From Cupriavidus pinatubonensis (GTDB lineage Bacteria > Pseudomonadota > Gammaproteobacteria > Burkholderiales > Burkholderiaceae), in the NCBI RefSeq assembly GCF_019602855.1, contig NZ_CP080767.1, positions 3,038,001-3,102,000 of the forward strand: a DNA stretch of 64,000 nucleotides, written 5' to 3'. The notes under the pieces were generated by a model that searched no databases, was not told where the DNA came from, and saw only the letters and a list, made by a program, of their open reading frames with translations. Shown here one piece after another: positions 34,044-42,990 of the stretch (positions within the stretch are counted from its first letter, which is position 1; every line of letters begins with the position of its first letter). The translations under genes and the position numbers were made by a program.

Positions 34044-35315
34044 TCATGCCCTCCCGCCGTGTTGCGACGTCGCCGGATGGATGCGTCCCTGCCGCACGAC
34101 CACCGCGGCCGGGTTGCGGCCGAACCAGTAAGCCAGTTCCGCCGGTGACTCGACGCGCCAGAGCACGAAATCCGCTGCGCGTCCGACTGCGAGCTTTCCA
34201 TGCCGGTCCGCTGCGCCGAGCGCGCGCGCCGCATGCGTGGTCACGCCGGCCAGCGCCTCGGGCACCGTCAGGCGGAACAGCGTGCAGGCCATGTTCATCA
34301 TCAGCAGCAGCGATGTGACCGGCGAGGTACCCGGATTGTGGTCCGTGGAAATCGCCATCGGCACGCCGTGCTTGCGCAGCAGCGCAATCGGCGGCAGGTT
34401 CGTGTCACGCAGGAAATAATAGGCGCCCGGCAGCAGCACTGCCACCGTACCGGCGGCCGCCATGGCTTCTACGCCGGCCTCGTCCAGATGCTCCAGATGG
34501 TCCGCCGACAGCGCATGGTGGCGCGCGGCCAGCGCAGCGCCGCCGAGGTTGCTCAGTTGCTCGGCATGCAGCTTGACGCGCAAGCCATGGCGCGCGGCGG
34601 CTTCGAACACGCGCTCGGTCTGCGCGAGCGAGAAGCCGACCGATTCGCAGAACGCATCGACAGCATCGACCAGTCCTTCTTCGGCCAGTGCCGGCAGCAT
34701 CGTGTTGCAGACCAGGTCGATGTAATCGTCGGCGCGCCCCGCGTATTCGGGCGGCAAGGCATGCGCGCCGAGGAAAGTCGCATGCACCGACACGCCGAAC
34801 GCTTCGCCAAGACGGCGCGCGACACGCAACTGGCGGCGTTCGGCTTCGAGTTCGAGGCCATAGCCCGACTTGATTTCGATGGCCGTCACGCCTTCCGCCA
34901 GCAGCGGCGCGAGGCGCGCAGCGGCTTGCGAGAACAGGGTGTCTTCGTCGGCCGCGCGCGTGGCGCGTACCGACGAAACGATGCCGCCGCCGGCGCGTGC
35001 GATCTCTTCATAGCTCGCGCCTGCGAGGCGCATTGCGAACTCATCGGCACGCTGGCCGCCATAGACGAGGTGCGTATGACAGTCGACCAGTCCGGGCGTC
35101 ATCCAGGTTCCACCCGCATCGTGGCGCGGCAGGCTGCGATAGTCTGCGGGCAATTCCGCTTCGGCGCCCAGCCATGCGATGCGGCCCTGCTCGACAACCA
35201 GCGCTGCGTCGCGCACGGCGCGGTCGGGATCGGCATCTGGCAGCAAATGGCAGCAGTGCCAGATGCCGTCGGCGGATTGAATGTCGGGGCGTCCCGAAGC
35301 GAGGGGCGCGTTCAT
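34044..35315 (-). CDS. hutI: Imidazolonepropionase
   Basis: A 423-residue zinc/iron amidohydrolase that opens 4-imidazolone-5-propionate to formimidoylglutamate. Motifs: DCHTHLVYGGQRADEF (metal HxH) near residue 78, KLHAEQLSN and STDHNPGTSPV. The protein starts with a 15-residue extension before the usual first strand. It overlaps hutD by 4 nt, so translation is coupled. Confidence 0.94.
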   Translation of the reverse strand: MNAPLASGRPDIQSADGIWHCCHLLPDADPDRAVRDAALVVEQGRIAWLGAEAELPADYRSLPRHDAGGTWMTPGLVDCHTHLVYGGQRADEFAMRLAGASYEEIARAGGGIVSSVRATRAADEDTLFSQAAARLAPLLAEGVTAIEIKSGYGLELEAERRQLRVARRLGEAFGVSVHATFLGAHALPPEYAGRADDYIDLVCNTMLPALAEEGLVDAVDAFCESVGFSLAQTERVFEAAARHGLRVKLHAEQLSNLGGAALAARHHALSADHLEHLDEAGVEAMAAAGTVAVLLPGAYYFLRDTNLPPIALLRKHGVPMAISTDHNPGTSPVTSLLLMMNMACTLFRLTVPEALAGVTTHAARALGAADRHGKLAVGRAADFVLWRVESPAELAYWFGRNPAAVVVRQGRIHPATSQHGGRA

Positions 35316-35905
35316 TGGTCAGCCTCCGTTTCCAGCGTGATGCAAAGGCACAGCGAATCGCCTTCGAGCGGCGCGAGCGCATGGAATGCAGCGGTCACGC
35401 CTGTCGGATACCAGACGCCTTCATTGGCGCGTAGAGGTTCCATCTGGCTCGCACCGGGATCACGCCACGCGCCGCGCAGCACGAACAGCGCCACGGCATC
35501 CTCGCCCGAGTTGAAAGAGAAGCCGTGCCGCATGGCATGCACATTCGCGCGGCAGACGCCGCGGCGCGCCATCACGTTGAAGTCTCGCGTGGCACCGGCA
35601 ATCAGCGTGGCGTTGACGGCCACATCACCCGAAAATGCGAACGGCTCGCCGACGGCGTCAAGGCGGTGGTCAAAGCTGCCATCGGCAGCGCGCAACTGCA
35701 CGCCCGCGCCGTCAAGCAGCACGATCTGCCGGTCGATTCCCGCAAACGCCGAGAACGGTCCATCCGCGGCAATATCGGCGATGCTGATGCGCCAGGCAAA
35801 GTCGTCGAGCCCGGCATCGGGCGGCCACACCGCGACTTCGCGCGTGGTGCCGCCGCCGTTCTTCCACGGCGTAGGTTCCATCGAGTCAAGTGCGAAGCGG
35901 GTCAT
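35312..35905 (-). CDS. hutD: HutD family protein
   Basis: A 197-residue cupin-like protein of the HutD/Ves family. The N-terminal PTPWKNGGGTTREVAVWP (about residues 9-26) and WRISIADIAADGPFS are the family signatures. In Pseudomonas HutD limits over-induction of hut genes, perhaps by binding formimidoylglutamate; its biochemical function is not settled. It overlaps both neighbours by 4 nt. Confidence 0.92.
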   Translation of the reverse strand: MTRFALDSMEPTPWKNGGGTTREVAVWPPDAGLDDFAWRISIADIAADGPFSAFAGIDRQIVLLDGAGVQLRAADGSFDHRLDAVGEPFAFSGDVAVNATLIAGATRDFNVMARRGVCRANVHAMRHGFSFNSGEDAVALFVLRGAWRDPGASQMEPLRANEGVWYPTGVTAAFHALAPLEGDSLCLCITLETEADQ

Positions 35906-37602
35906 GAGCGATTCACCATCGGCAAGTTGAGGCCCTTCTCGTGCGCGCATTCGATGGCAAGCTCGTAGCCCGCATCGGCATGGCGCATCACGCCCGTGGC
36001 CGGGTCGTTCCACAGCACGCGCTCAATGCGCTTAGCCGCCGCGTCGGTACCGTCGCAGACGATCACCACGCCCGAATGCTGCGAGAAACCCATGCCGACA
36101 CCACCGCCATGATGCAGGCTGACCCACGTCGCGCCGCCGGCGGTGTTCAGCAACGCGTTGAGCAGCGGCCAGTCGGAAACGGCATCGGAGCCGTCGCGCA
36201 TGGACTCGGTTTCGCGGTTCGGCGAAGCGACCGAGCCGCAGTCCAGATGGTCACGGCCGATCACGACGGGCGCCTTGAGTTCGCCCGACTTCACCATCTC
36301 GTTGAATGCAAGGCCCGCGCGATGACGCTCGTCCAGCCCAACCCAGCAGATGCGCGCGGGCAAACCCTGGAACGCGATGCGGTCGTGCGCCATGTCGAGC
36401 CAGCGGTGCAGGTGCGTGTCCTCGGGGAAAAGCTCCTTCATCTTGGCGTCGGTCTTGTAGATGTCCTCGGGATCGCCGGATAGCGCGACCCAGCGGAACG
36501 GGCCCTTGCCGCGGCAGAACAGCGGCCGGATATAGGCCGGCACGAAGCCGGGGAAATCGAAGGCATTCTTCACGCCCTCGTCGAACGCAACCTGGCGAAT
36601 GTTGTTGCCGTAGTCGACAGTCGGCACGCCCATCTGCTGGAACGCGAGCATTGCCTGAACGTGTTTCACAATCGACGGTCGCGCGGCGGCTTCCACCGAC
36701 TTGGGATCGTGCTGGCGTGCGTGTTCCCATTGGTCAACGGTCCAGCCTTGAGGCAGGTAGCCGTTGACGAGGTCGTGTGCCGAAGTCTGGTCGGTGACGA
36801 TGTCCGGACGCATGCCACCGGCCTGCGCGCGCTTGACGAGTTCCGGGACGATGTCGGCCGCGTTGCCGAGCAGCCCCACGGAGATGGCTTCCTTCTTCTG
36901 CGTGGCCTCGGCGATCATCGCCAGCGCTTCGTCGAGCGTGGTGGCCTTCTTGTCGAGGTAGCGCGTACGCAGGCGGAAGTCGATGCGCGATTCCTGGCAT
37001 TCGATCGCGAGCACGCACGCACCGGCCAGCACACCGGCCAGCGGCTGCGCGCCGCCCATGCCGCCCAGGCCTGCCGTCAGTATCCACTTGCCCGACAGGT
37101 CGCCGTTGTAGTGCTGGCGACCCGCCTCGACGAAGGTTTCATACGTGCCCTGCACGATGCCCTGTGTGCCGATGTAGATCCACGAACCCGCGGTCATCTG
37201 GCCGTACATCATCAGGCCGGCGCGGTCGAGTTCGTTGAACTTGTCCCAGTTGGCCCAGTGCGGCACGAGGTTGGAGTTGGCAATCAGCACGCGCGGTGCA
37301 TCGGCGTGCGTGCGGAACACGCCCACCGGCTTGCCGGACTGCACAAGCAGCGACTCGTCTTCGCCGAGTCGGCGCAGGCTGTCGAGGATCGCGTCGAAGC
37401 ATTCCCAGTTGCGCGCGGCCTTGCCGATGCCACCGTAGACCACCAGGTCTTGCGGGCGCTCGGCCACGTCCGGGTCCAGGTTGTTCTGGATCATGCGGTA
37501 GGCCGCTTCGATCAGCCAGTTCTTGCAGTGCAGCTCGGTGCCACGCGGCGCGCGGATTTCGCGCTGGCCGCGCTGGAGGAATCGGGATTCGTGAGCGTTC
37601 AT
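35902..37602 (-). CDS. hutU: Urocanate hydratase
   Basis: A 566-residue NAD+-dependent hydratase (urocanase) that converts urocanate to imidazolonepropionate. Typical stretches include YGGIGKAARNWECFD near residue 60, GRDHLDCGSVASPNRETES, GGGVGMGFSQHSGVVIVCDG near 480 and NDPATGVMRHADAGYE near the end. The start MNAHESRFLQRGQR at 37602 follows AGGAGA. The stop overlaps hutD. Confidence 0.96.
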   Translation of the reverse strand: MNAHESRFLQRGQREIRAPRGTELHCKNWLIEAAYRMIQNNLDPDVAERPQDLVVYGGIGKAARNWECFDAILDSLRRLGEDESLLVQSGKPVGVFRTHADAPRVLIANSNLVPHWANWDKFNELDRAGLMMYGQMTAGSWIYIGTQGIVQGTYETFVEAGRQHYNGDLSGKWILTAGLGGMGGAQPLAGVLAGACVLAIECQESRIDFRLRTRYLDKKATTLDEALAMIAEATQKKEAISVGLLGNAADIVPELVKRAQAGGMRPDIVTDQTSAHDLVNGYLPQGWTVDQWEHARQHDPKSVEAAARPSIVKHVQAMLAFQQMGVPTVDYGNNIRQVAFDEGVKNAFDFPGFVPAYIRPLFCRGKGPFRWVALSGDPEDIYKTDAKMKELFPEDTHLHRWLDMAHDRIAFQGLPARICWVGLDERHRAGLAFNEMVKSGELKAPVVIGRDHLDCGSVASPNRETESMRDGSDAVSDWPLLNALLNTAGGATWVSLHHGGGVGMGFSQHSGVVIVCDGTDAAAKRIERVLWNDPATGVMRHADAGYELAIECAHEKGLNLPMVNRS

Positions 37603-37619
37603 GGGGACTCTCTCCTTGC

Positions 37620-39200
37620 TCAGGCGTTCTTGGTATTCGTCGGCAGGATGTCGCGCACCGCAGCAGGCCAGCCTGCCCCCGCATCGCCCTGCACCACCCA
37701 CCGCTTCATCGCCTCGATATCCGGCGCCAGGTAGCGGTCGGCCTCCACGAACGCCACGCATGCGCGGATGCGGGCCAGTTCCTGCTCCACCAGCGGCGAC
37801 GACTTCAGCGGGCGATGGAATTCGATGCCCTGCGCGGCGGCCATCGCTTCGATGCCGACCACCACCGCGGTATTGGCCGCCATATCGCCAAGCCGGCGTG
37901 CGCCGTAGGTGGCCATCGACACATGGTCCTCCTGGTTGGCCGAAGTCGGCAGGCTGTCCACGCTCGACGGATGCGCGAGCGATTTGTTCTCCGAGGCCAG
38001 CGCCGCGGCGGTGACCTGCGCAATCATGAAGCCCGAGTTCAGGCCGCCATCGCGCACGAGGAACGGCGGCAGGCCCGACAGGCCCGTGTCCAGCAGCAGC
38101 GCCAGGCGGCGCTCGGAAATCGCGCCGATCTCGGCAATCGCCAGCGCGATGATGTCGGCCGCGAACGCAACCGGCTCGGCGTGGAAATTACCGCCCGAAA
38201 TCACGTCGCCCTGCGCGGAGAAGACAAGCGGATTGTCCGAGGCGGCGTTCGCTTCGATGCGCAAGATGCGCGCGGCATGCTGCAGGTTGTCCAGGCACGC
38301 GCCCATCACCTGCGGCTGGCAACGGATCGAGTATGGGTCCTGCACGCGGCCGCAGGCCTTGTGCGAGTCGACGATCTCGCTGCCATCGAGCATCGCGCGC
38401 ACCGCGGCGGCCACCGCGATCTGGCCGGCCTGGCCGCGCGCTTCATGGATGCGTGCATCGAACGGCTTGACCGAGCCCTTGATCGCTTCGAGCGACAGCG
38501 CGCCGGCCACCAGACCGGCGGCAAAGGTATCTTCGGCGGCAAACAGCCCGGCCAGCGCCAGCGCGGTGGAAACTTGCGTGCCGTTCAGCAACGCCAGCCC
38601 TTCCTTCGGACCGAGTTCAAACGCCGACAGGCCGGCATGTGCGAGGCCTTCGGCAGCCGGCACGCGACGGCCATCAACGATCACATCGCCCACGTCGATC
38701 AGCGTGCACGACATATGCGCGAGCGGCGCGAGGTCGCCCGAGGCACCCACCGAGCCCTTGGCCGGGATGCAAGGGGTCACGCCGTGGTTGGCCAGCGCGA
38801 GCAGCGCTTCAATGATTTCGGGCCGCACGCCCGAGTGGCCGCGCGCGAGGCTCACTGCCTTGATCGCGAGGATCACGCGTACCACGTCCTCGGCCAGGTC
38901 CGGGCCGGTGCCGACGCTGTGCGACAGCACCAGATTGCGCTGCAGCGTGGCGAGCTTGTCATTCGGAATGCGCGTCTGCGCAAGCTTGCCGAAGCCGGTG
39001 TTGATGCCGTAAACCACGGCATCGGCGTCGATGATGTCCTGCACGGTGGCCTGCGCGGCACGTACGCCGGCCCAGGCCGAGTCGGCCATCTCCAGGCGAA
39101 CTTCGCCACGGTAGATGCGGCGCAGGTCAGCCAGGGTGACCTGGCCCGGATTCAGGGTCAGCAGCGGGCGGGAGGCTTGGTTGGTTTGGCTGGCGCTCAT
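37620..39200 (-). CDS. hutH: Histidine ammonia-lyase
   Basis: A 526-residue lyase that removes ammonia from L-histidine to form urocanate, the first and inducing step. The Ala153-Ser154-Gly155 triad in GSVGASGDLAPLAH forms the MIO electrophile. SSVDSLPTSANQEDHVSM is the second family signature. It is the promoter-proximal gene of hutHUDIFG; a palindromic operator lies 25-36 bp upstream of its start. Confidence 0.96.
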   Translation of the reverse strand: MSASQTNQASRPLLTLNPGQVTLADLRRIYRGEVRLEMADSAWAGVRAAQATVQDIIDADAVVYGINTGFGKLAQTRIPNDKLATLQRNLVLSHSVGTGPDLAEDVVRVILAIKAVSLARGHSGVRPEIIEALLALANHGVTPCIPAKGSVGASGDLAPLAHMSCTLIDVGDVIVDGRRVPAAEGLAHAGLSAFELGPKEGLALLNGTQVSTALALAGLFAAEDTFAAGLVAGALSLEAIKGSVKPFDARIHEARGQAGQIAVAAAVRAMLDGSEIVDSHKACGRVQDPYSIRCQPQVMGACLDNLQHAARILRIEANAASDNPLVFSAQGDVISGGNFHAEPVAFAADIIALAIAEIGAISERRLALLLDTGLSGLPPFLVRDGGLNSGFMIAQVTAAALASENKSLAHPSSVDSLPTSANQEDHVSMATYGARRLGDMAANTAVVVGIEAMAAAQGIEFHRPLKSSPLVEQELARIRACVAFVEADRYLAPDIEAMKRWVVQGDAGAGWPAAVRDILPTNTKNA

Positions 39201-39224
39201 GAGTGATTCCTGTCTTGTATGTTC

Positions 39225-39236
39225 CTGTCTATACAG
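39225..39236 (-). promoter_or_regulatory. Candidate HutC operator at the hutH promoter
   Basis: CTGTCTATACAG, reverse complement of the site at 42913-42924. It resembles the GT-TA-TA-AC palindrome bound by HutC-type GntR regulators. On the minus strand a TTGTTC (39239-39244) lies just upstream and an AACATA-like -10 downstream, so the operator would sit between -35 and -10. A further half-site TTGTAT is at 39215-39220. Confidence 0.65.
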
Positions 39237-39279
39237 CTTAGAACAAAATTTGGGTGAGATGGCTGACTTCTGTCGGAAA

Positions 39280-40047
39280 TCAGCCGAAGGCGGGATTGCC
39301 GTCGGCGCGGAAGCGGCTCCCGAGGCGGTAGCGGTTGCCGGGGTGCAGGCAACGCACGAAGGTCACGGGCACGCCATTGGTCCACGTGCGGCGTGTCAGC
39401 ATCAGGCAAGGTTGCGTCGGCGGCATTTCGAGTTGCGCGGCCTGCTCGGGCGTGGCGGAGATGGCGTCGACCACGTGCTCGACCTGATCGTAGGGCACAT
39501 TGCGCAGCAGGTACTCGCCGGGCTTGATGCCGCTGAAGTCCTGCGTAATGAAATCCGGTGCCACGCGCGGATTGACATAGCGGTCTTCGAGCTGCACGGG
39601 CACGCCGTCCTCGCGGTGCACGCAGACGGAGTGGAAGACCGACTCGCCCGTGCGCAACTCCAGCGCCGCGGCCACTTCGATCGACGCGGCCACGCGCTCC
39701 ACCAGGATCACGTCGCAGGCATAGTCATGGCCGCGCATGCGGATTTCGTCCTGCAGGTTGACCACGCTAAGCAGCGTGGACTGCGGCTTGTGCTCCGCCA
39801 CGAAGGTACCCACGCCGGCCACGCGCACCACCCTGCCCTGCTCGGACAGCTCGCGCAGTGCGCGGTTGACGGTCATGCGCGACACACCGAAGCGGGTCAC
39901 CAGTTCCTGCTCTGACGGCACGCGGTCGCCCGGCTGCCACGCACCGCTCTGGATCTGGCGGGCGATGTACTCCTTCACCTGCTGGTAGAGGGCGGTGGGA
40001 GAGTTCGTAGCGGAAGTGGCAGGCCCCTGGCCGACGGCGTGGTTCAT
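39280..40047 (-). CDS. hutC: Histidine utilisation repressor, GntR/HutC family
   Basis: A 255-residue regulator with an N-terminal GntR winged helix (about residues 18-85, with PSEQELVTRFGVSRMTVNRA) and a C-terminal UTRA ligand domain (about 100-245). HutC represses hut genes and is released by urocanate. It is the last gene of the ABC importer transcription unit, 5 nt after the ATPase gene, and directly upstream of hutH, so it controls its own synthesis if the operator at 42757-42770 is genuine. Confidence 0.92.
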   Translation of the reverse strand: MNHAVGQGPATSATNSPTALYQQVKEYIARQIQSGAWQPGDRVPSEQELVTRFGVSRMTVNRALRELSEQGRVVRVAGVGTFVAEHKPQSTLLSVVNLQDEIRMRGHDYACDVILVERVAASIEVAAALELRTGESVFHSVCVHREDGVPVQLEDRYVNPRVAPDFITQDFSGIKPGEYLLRNVPYDQVEHVVDAISATPEQAAQLEMPPTQPCLMLTRRTWTNGVPVTFVRCLHPGNRYRLGSRFRADGNPAFG

Positions 40048-40052
40048 GGCGT

Positions 40053-40832
40053 TCAGTGCTCGGCCGCGGCCATGGCCTCGGCGCGGATCTCCTCGGTCAG
40101 CCGCGCCTTGAGCGCGGAGAACTCCGGCGACGTCTTGATCGTGTAATGGCGCGGATGCGGAAAATCGACCGCGATCTCGCTCTTGATCCGACCCGGCCTG
40201 GCGGAAAACACCGCCACCCGGTTGGCCATGAAAATGGCCTCGTCGATATCGTGGGTCACGAATAATACCGTCTTGCGCGACGCCTCCCAGATGCCGAGCA
40301 GCAATTCCTGCATCAGCACGCGGGTCTGGTTGTCGAGCGCGCCGAACGGCTCGTCGAGCAGCAGGATCTTCGGGTCATTGGCCAGCGCGCGCGCAATCGC
40401 GGTGCGCTGCTGCATGCCGCCCGAGAGCTGCCTGGGGTAGTGGTGTTCGAAGCCGCGCAAGCCCACGCGCTGGATGAAGAAGTCGCTGCGCTCGCGTTGC
40501 TCGGCCTCGCTCATGCCACGCTCGCGCAGGCCGAACCGAACGTTCTGCGCGATCGTGAGCCACGGGAACAGCGTGTAGGACTGGAACACCATGCCGCGGT
40601 CGGCGCCCGGGCCGGACACCGGCTGGCCGTCGAGCAGCACGGTGCCGCCGGTTGGCGTGTCGAGGCCGGCGACGATGCGCAGCAGCGTGGATTTACCGCA
40701 TCCCGACGGGCCCAGGATGGTGACAAAGTCGTTGTCACGCACTTCGAAATCGACCGGCAGCAGCGCCTGCGTCTGGCCGCCGCGCGGATTGGTGAAGGTG
40801 CGCGAGACCTGCTGGATGGACAGTGCGCTCAT
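40053..40832 (-). CDS. ABC transporter ATPase (NitT/TauT type) of the hut cluster
   Basis: A 259-residue ATPase with Walker A GPSGCGKST near residue 44, signature LSGGMQQRTAIARAL near 143 and Walker B ILLLDEPFGALD near 165. It matches the SsuB/TauB/NrtD group. The start at 40832 overlaps the permease stop (TGATG). It powers the permease and binding protein encoded just upstream; context suggests import of histidine, urocanate or a related imidazole compound. Confidence 0.9.
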   Translation of the reverse strand: MSALSIQQVSRTFTNPRGGQTQALLPVDFEVRDNDFVTILGPSGCGKSTLLRIVAGLDTPTGGTVLLDGQPVSGPGADRGMVFQSYTLFPWLTIAQNVRFGLRERGMSEAEQRERSDFFIQRVGLRGFEHHYPRQLSGGMQQRTAIARALANDPKILLLDEPFGALDNQTRVLMQELLLGIWEASRKTVLFVTHDIDEAIFMANRVAVFSARPGRIKSEIAVDFPHPRHYTIKTSPEFSALKARLTEEIRAEAMAAAEH

Positions 40833-41686
40833 CAGATCGAACTCCACGGGAACAGGTGCTGGTTGGCCTGCTTGAAGACGAGGTCCGACACCAGCCCGAT
40901 GCAGCCGATGACGATGATGCCGAAGATGATCTGCCCGGTGTTCAGCAACGCCTGGCTGTCGGTGATCATGTGGCCGATGCCCGACGACGAGCCGATCAGC
41001 TCGGCGACGATCACGTAGGTCCAGGCCCAGCCGAGCACGAGCCGCAGGATCTCCGCGATCTCGGGCGCAGCGCCTGGAATCAGCACGCGCTTGACGATGC
41101 CGCGGCTGTTGGCGCCGAGCGTATAGGCGGCTTCCACGAGATCCTTGCGCGCACCGCCGACGGCCACCGCCACCATCAGTACGATCTGGAAGAACGAGCC
41201 GATGAAGATCACCAGCAGCTTCTGCGTCTCGCCAATGCCGGCCCACAGGATCAGCAGCGGGATGAAGGCCGAGGCGGGCAGGTAGCGGCAGAACGAGACG
41301 AACGGCTCGAAGAACGCCTCGGCCGCCTTGTACGCGCCCATCAGGATGCCGAGCGGCACCGCGAGCACCGCCGCCAGCACGAACCCGCCAAGCACGCGCC
41401 ACACGGTCATGCCGATGTCGCCGATGAAGTTGTACTGCGTGAACAGCGTCAGCCCTTCGCGCGCCATGGTCGCCGGATCGGCCAGGAACGTACGCGGCAC
41501 GAAGCCGCCCAGCGTCACCACAGCCCACACCGCGAAGAACAGCACGAAGAAGGACAGGCCCAGCACCCAGCGCGCATGCGGCGACACCGGCACCAGCGGC
41601 GACAGCCAAGGATGGCGGCGACGTGCCGGTGCCGCCTTGGCAGCCATCGCCACCGGCGCTGCGGAACTCACTTGAACTTGCGCCAT
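40832..41686 (-). CDS. ABC transporter permease (NitT/TauT type) of the hut cluster
   Basis: A 284-residue permease of the SsuC/TauC group with about six membrane segments: the first near residues 40-60 and the rest between about 95 and 275. The EAA loop, here EAAYTLGANSRGIVKRVLIPGAAPEI, lies at about residues 178-204 and contacts the ATPase. A charged, Ala-rich cytosolic N-terminus precedes the first span. It starts 15 nt after the binding-protein gene. Confidence 0.9.
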   Translation of the reverse strand: MAQVQVSSAAPVAMAAKAAPARRRHPWLSPLVPVSPHARWVLGLSFFVLFFAVWAVVTLGGFVPRTFLADPATMAREGLTLFTQYNFIGDIGMTVWRVLGGFVLAAVLAVPLGILMGAYKAAEAFFEPFVSFCRYLPASAFIPLLILWAGIGETQKLLVIFIGSFFQIVLMVAVAVGGARKDLVEAAYTLGANSRGIVKRVLIPGAAPEIAEILRLVLGWAWTYVIVAELIGSSSGIGHMITDSQALLNTGQIIFGIIVIGCIGLVSDLVFKQANQHLFPWSSI

Positions 41687-41701
41687 GACATCAGCCCCTG
41701 C

Positions 41702-42679
41702 TTACTTGAGGAAACGCGCGTCGTAGAGCGTGGTCACGTCGGGCACCTGGCGGATCACGCCAATGTCGAGCAGCACGCCGGCGGCTTCCTTGCTGAAGCT
41801 GGCCAGCTCGCCCGAGAAGAACTTGCGATTGGCCTCGCGATCCTGCCAGCGCAGGTAGGCCGACGACTTGGCGAACTGCTCGCCGGTTTGCTTGACCGCC
41901 GCGCCCATGATTTCGTTCGACTTCTCGGGCTCCTTTCGGATCATCTCAATCGCTTCGAAGTAGCTGTCAACCAGCGCCTGCGCGGCCTTGGGATTGTCCT
42001 TGAGCCATTTGGGCGCGCAGCCGAGCGTGTCGGTCACCATCGGGTAGTCGAGCGTGGTGGCCAGGATCTTGCCCTTGTCCGGGTTCTGGCGAACGGTCGA
42101 CAGGTACGGCTCGTACGTCATGGCGCCGTCGTTCTGGCCAGCCACGAACGCCTGCGCTGCCGCCTGCGGCGACAGCGTCGTGGTCTTCACGTCCTTGAGC
42201 GTCATGCCGTTCTTCTTGAGCATCCAGGCCAGGCCGAAGTAAGGCGCGGTACCCGGCGCATCGACGCCGATGGTCTTACCCTTCAGGTCGGCAAAGCTCT
42301 TCACGTCGGCGCGCACGGCCAGGCCGTCGGCGCCATAGGACTTGTCGAGCTGCACGATCTGCGTGATCGGCACGCCGTTGGCGTTCCAGGCGACATGCGT
42401 TTCCACGGTGGTCGCCGCGCACTGGATCGCGCCCGAGGCCAGCGCCAGGTGGCGGTCCTTCTGCGGGATCATCTTGATGTCCACATCGACGCCGTGCTTC
42501 TTGAAGATTCCTGCCTTGTCGGCCAGTGTCAGCGGCGCGAAGCCGGTCCAGCCGCTCATGCCGAGCGTGACCTGCGTCGTCTGGGCATGAGCAGCCCCGA
42601 CCATGGCAACCGCTGCCAGCAGCGACGCGCGGGCCATGCGCATGGCGGCCTGACCTGCAATCCGGCTCTGAATCCTCAT
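41702..42679 (-). CDS. Periplasmic ABC binding protein (NitT/TauT, SsuA-like) of the hut cluster
   Basis: A 325-residue binding protein. A long signal peptide (about residues 1-32, ending GAAHA) is followed by a two-lobed NMT1/SsuA-like fold: LGMSGWTGFAPLTLADKAGIFKKHG at the start and GVDAPGTAPYFGLAWMLKK in the middle. The family binds taurine, sulfonates, nitrate, thiamin precursors and similar. Here it heads an importer-hutC operon behind a HutC-like operator, so a histidine-derived ligand is likely. The first of two in-frame starts is used; Met13 could also serve. Confidence 0.88.
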   Translation of the reverse strand: MRIQSRIAGQAAMRMARASLLAAVAMVGAAHAQTTQVTLGMSGWTGFAPLTLADKAGIFKKHGVDVDIKMIPQKDRHLALASGAIQCAATTVETHVAWNANGVPITQIVQLDKSYGADGLAVRADVKSFADLKGKTIGVDAPGTAPYFGLAWMLKKNGMTLKDVKTTTLSPQAAAQAFVAGQNDGAMTYEPYLSTVRQNPDKGKILATTLDYPMVTDTLGCAPKWLKDNPKAAQALVDSYFEAIEMIRKEPEKSNEIMGAAVKQTGEQFAKSSAYLRWQDREANRKFFSGELASFSKEAAGVLLDIGVIRQVPDVTTLYDARFLK

Positions 42680-42756
42680 CGGTAAGCTCCTTTGGTTTGT
42701 CCGTCAGCGGCAGCGCCATGCATGGTGGCAGTGCTCGGTTCCGGAGATTTTACAAT

Positions 42757-42770
42757 CCTGTATATACAAG
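42757..42770 (-). promoter_or_regulatory. Candidate HutC operator in the importer promoter
   Basis: CCTGTATATACAAG with the perfect palindrome TGTATATACA at 42759-42768. It matches the GT-x-TA-TA-x-AC type of the HutC subfamily and lies exactly between the -35 and -10 elements, so bound repressor would block polymerase. Confidence 0.7.
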
Positions 42771-42912
42771 TCAACGTAGTAGTTGCCCGGGGCAATGAAG
42801 CGCCATGAGTGCGATAGCAGGCGCTTTTTCCCCAAACGCGCAGCAAAGTGCACAGTCGAACGGCTACCAGTGCGGGGACAGCTTGCCTCGCATTGGTGCG
42901 GAATACCGGTTG

Positions 42913-42924
42913 CTGTATAGACAG
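42913..42924. promoter_or_regulatory. Upstream candidate HutC operator
   Basis: CTGTATAGACAG, identical to the hutH operator read on the other strand. It is centred about 155 bp upstream of the promoter operator, close to a whole number of helical turns (about 15), which would allow looping by HutC dimers. Confidence 0.6.
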
Positions 42925-42990
42925 GAGTCGACGCGGCGTGGGGGACGCAAGCGCCGTGCCTGAAACGGCACGGCGCAACGCTCGCCCGGA

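Larger units (their letters stand above)
42680..42990 (-). promoter_or_regulatory. Control region of the hut importer-hutC operon
   Basis: 311 bp without a gene. On the minus strand TTGACT (42769-42774) and TAAAAT (42747-42752) with a 16-bp spacer form a good sigma-70 promoter, putting the transcript start near 42740 and a 60-nt leader before the binding-protein gene. The palindrome at 42757-42770 fills the spacer. A second palindrome lies at 42913-42924. The remaining sequence shows nothing else clear. Confidence 0.65.

Noticed and set aside
34200..42685. Several long plus-strand open frames over the hut genes and the importer (up to 636 residues)
   Set aside because: All are antisense to genes with clear catalytic motifs and show the Arg/His/Gln-rich composition of shadow frames.
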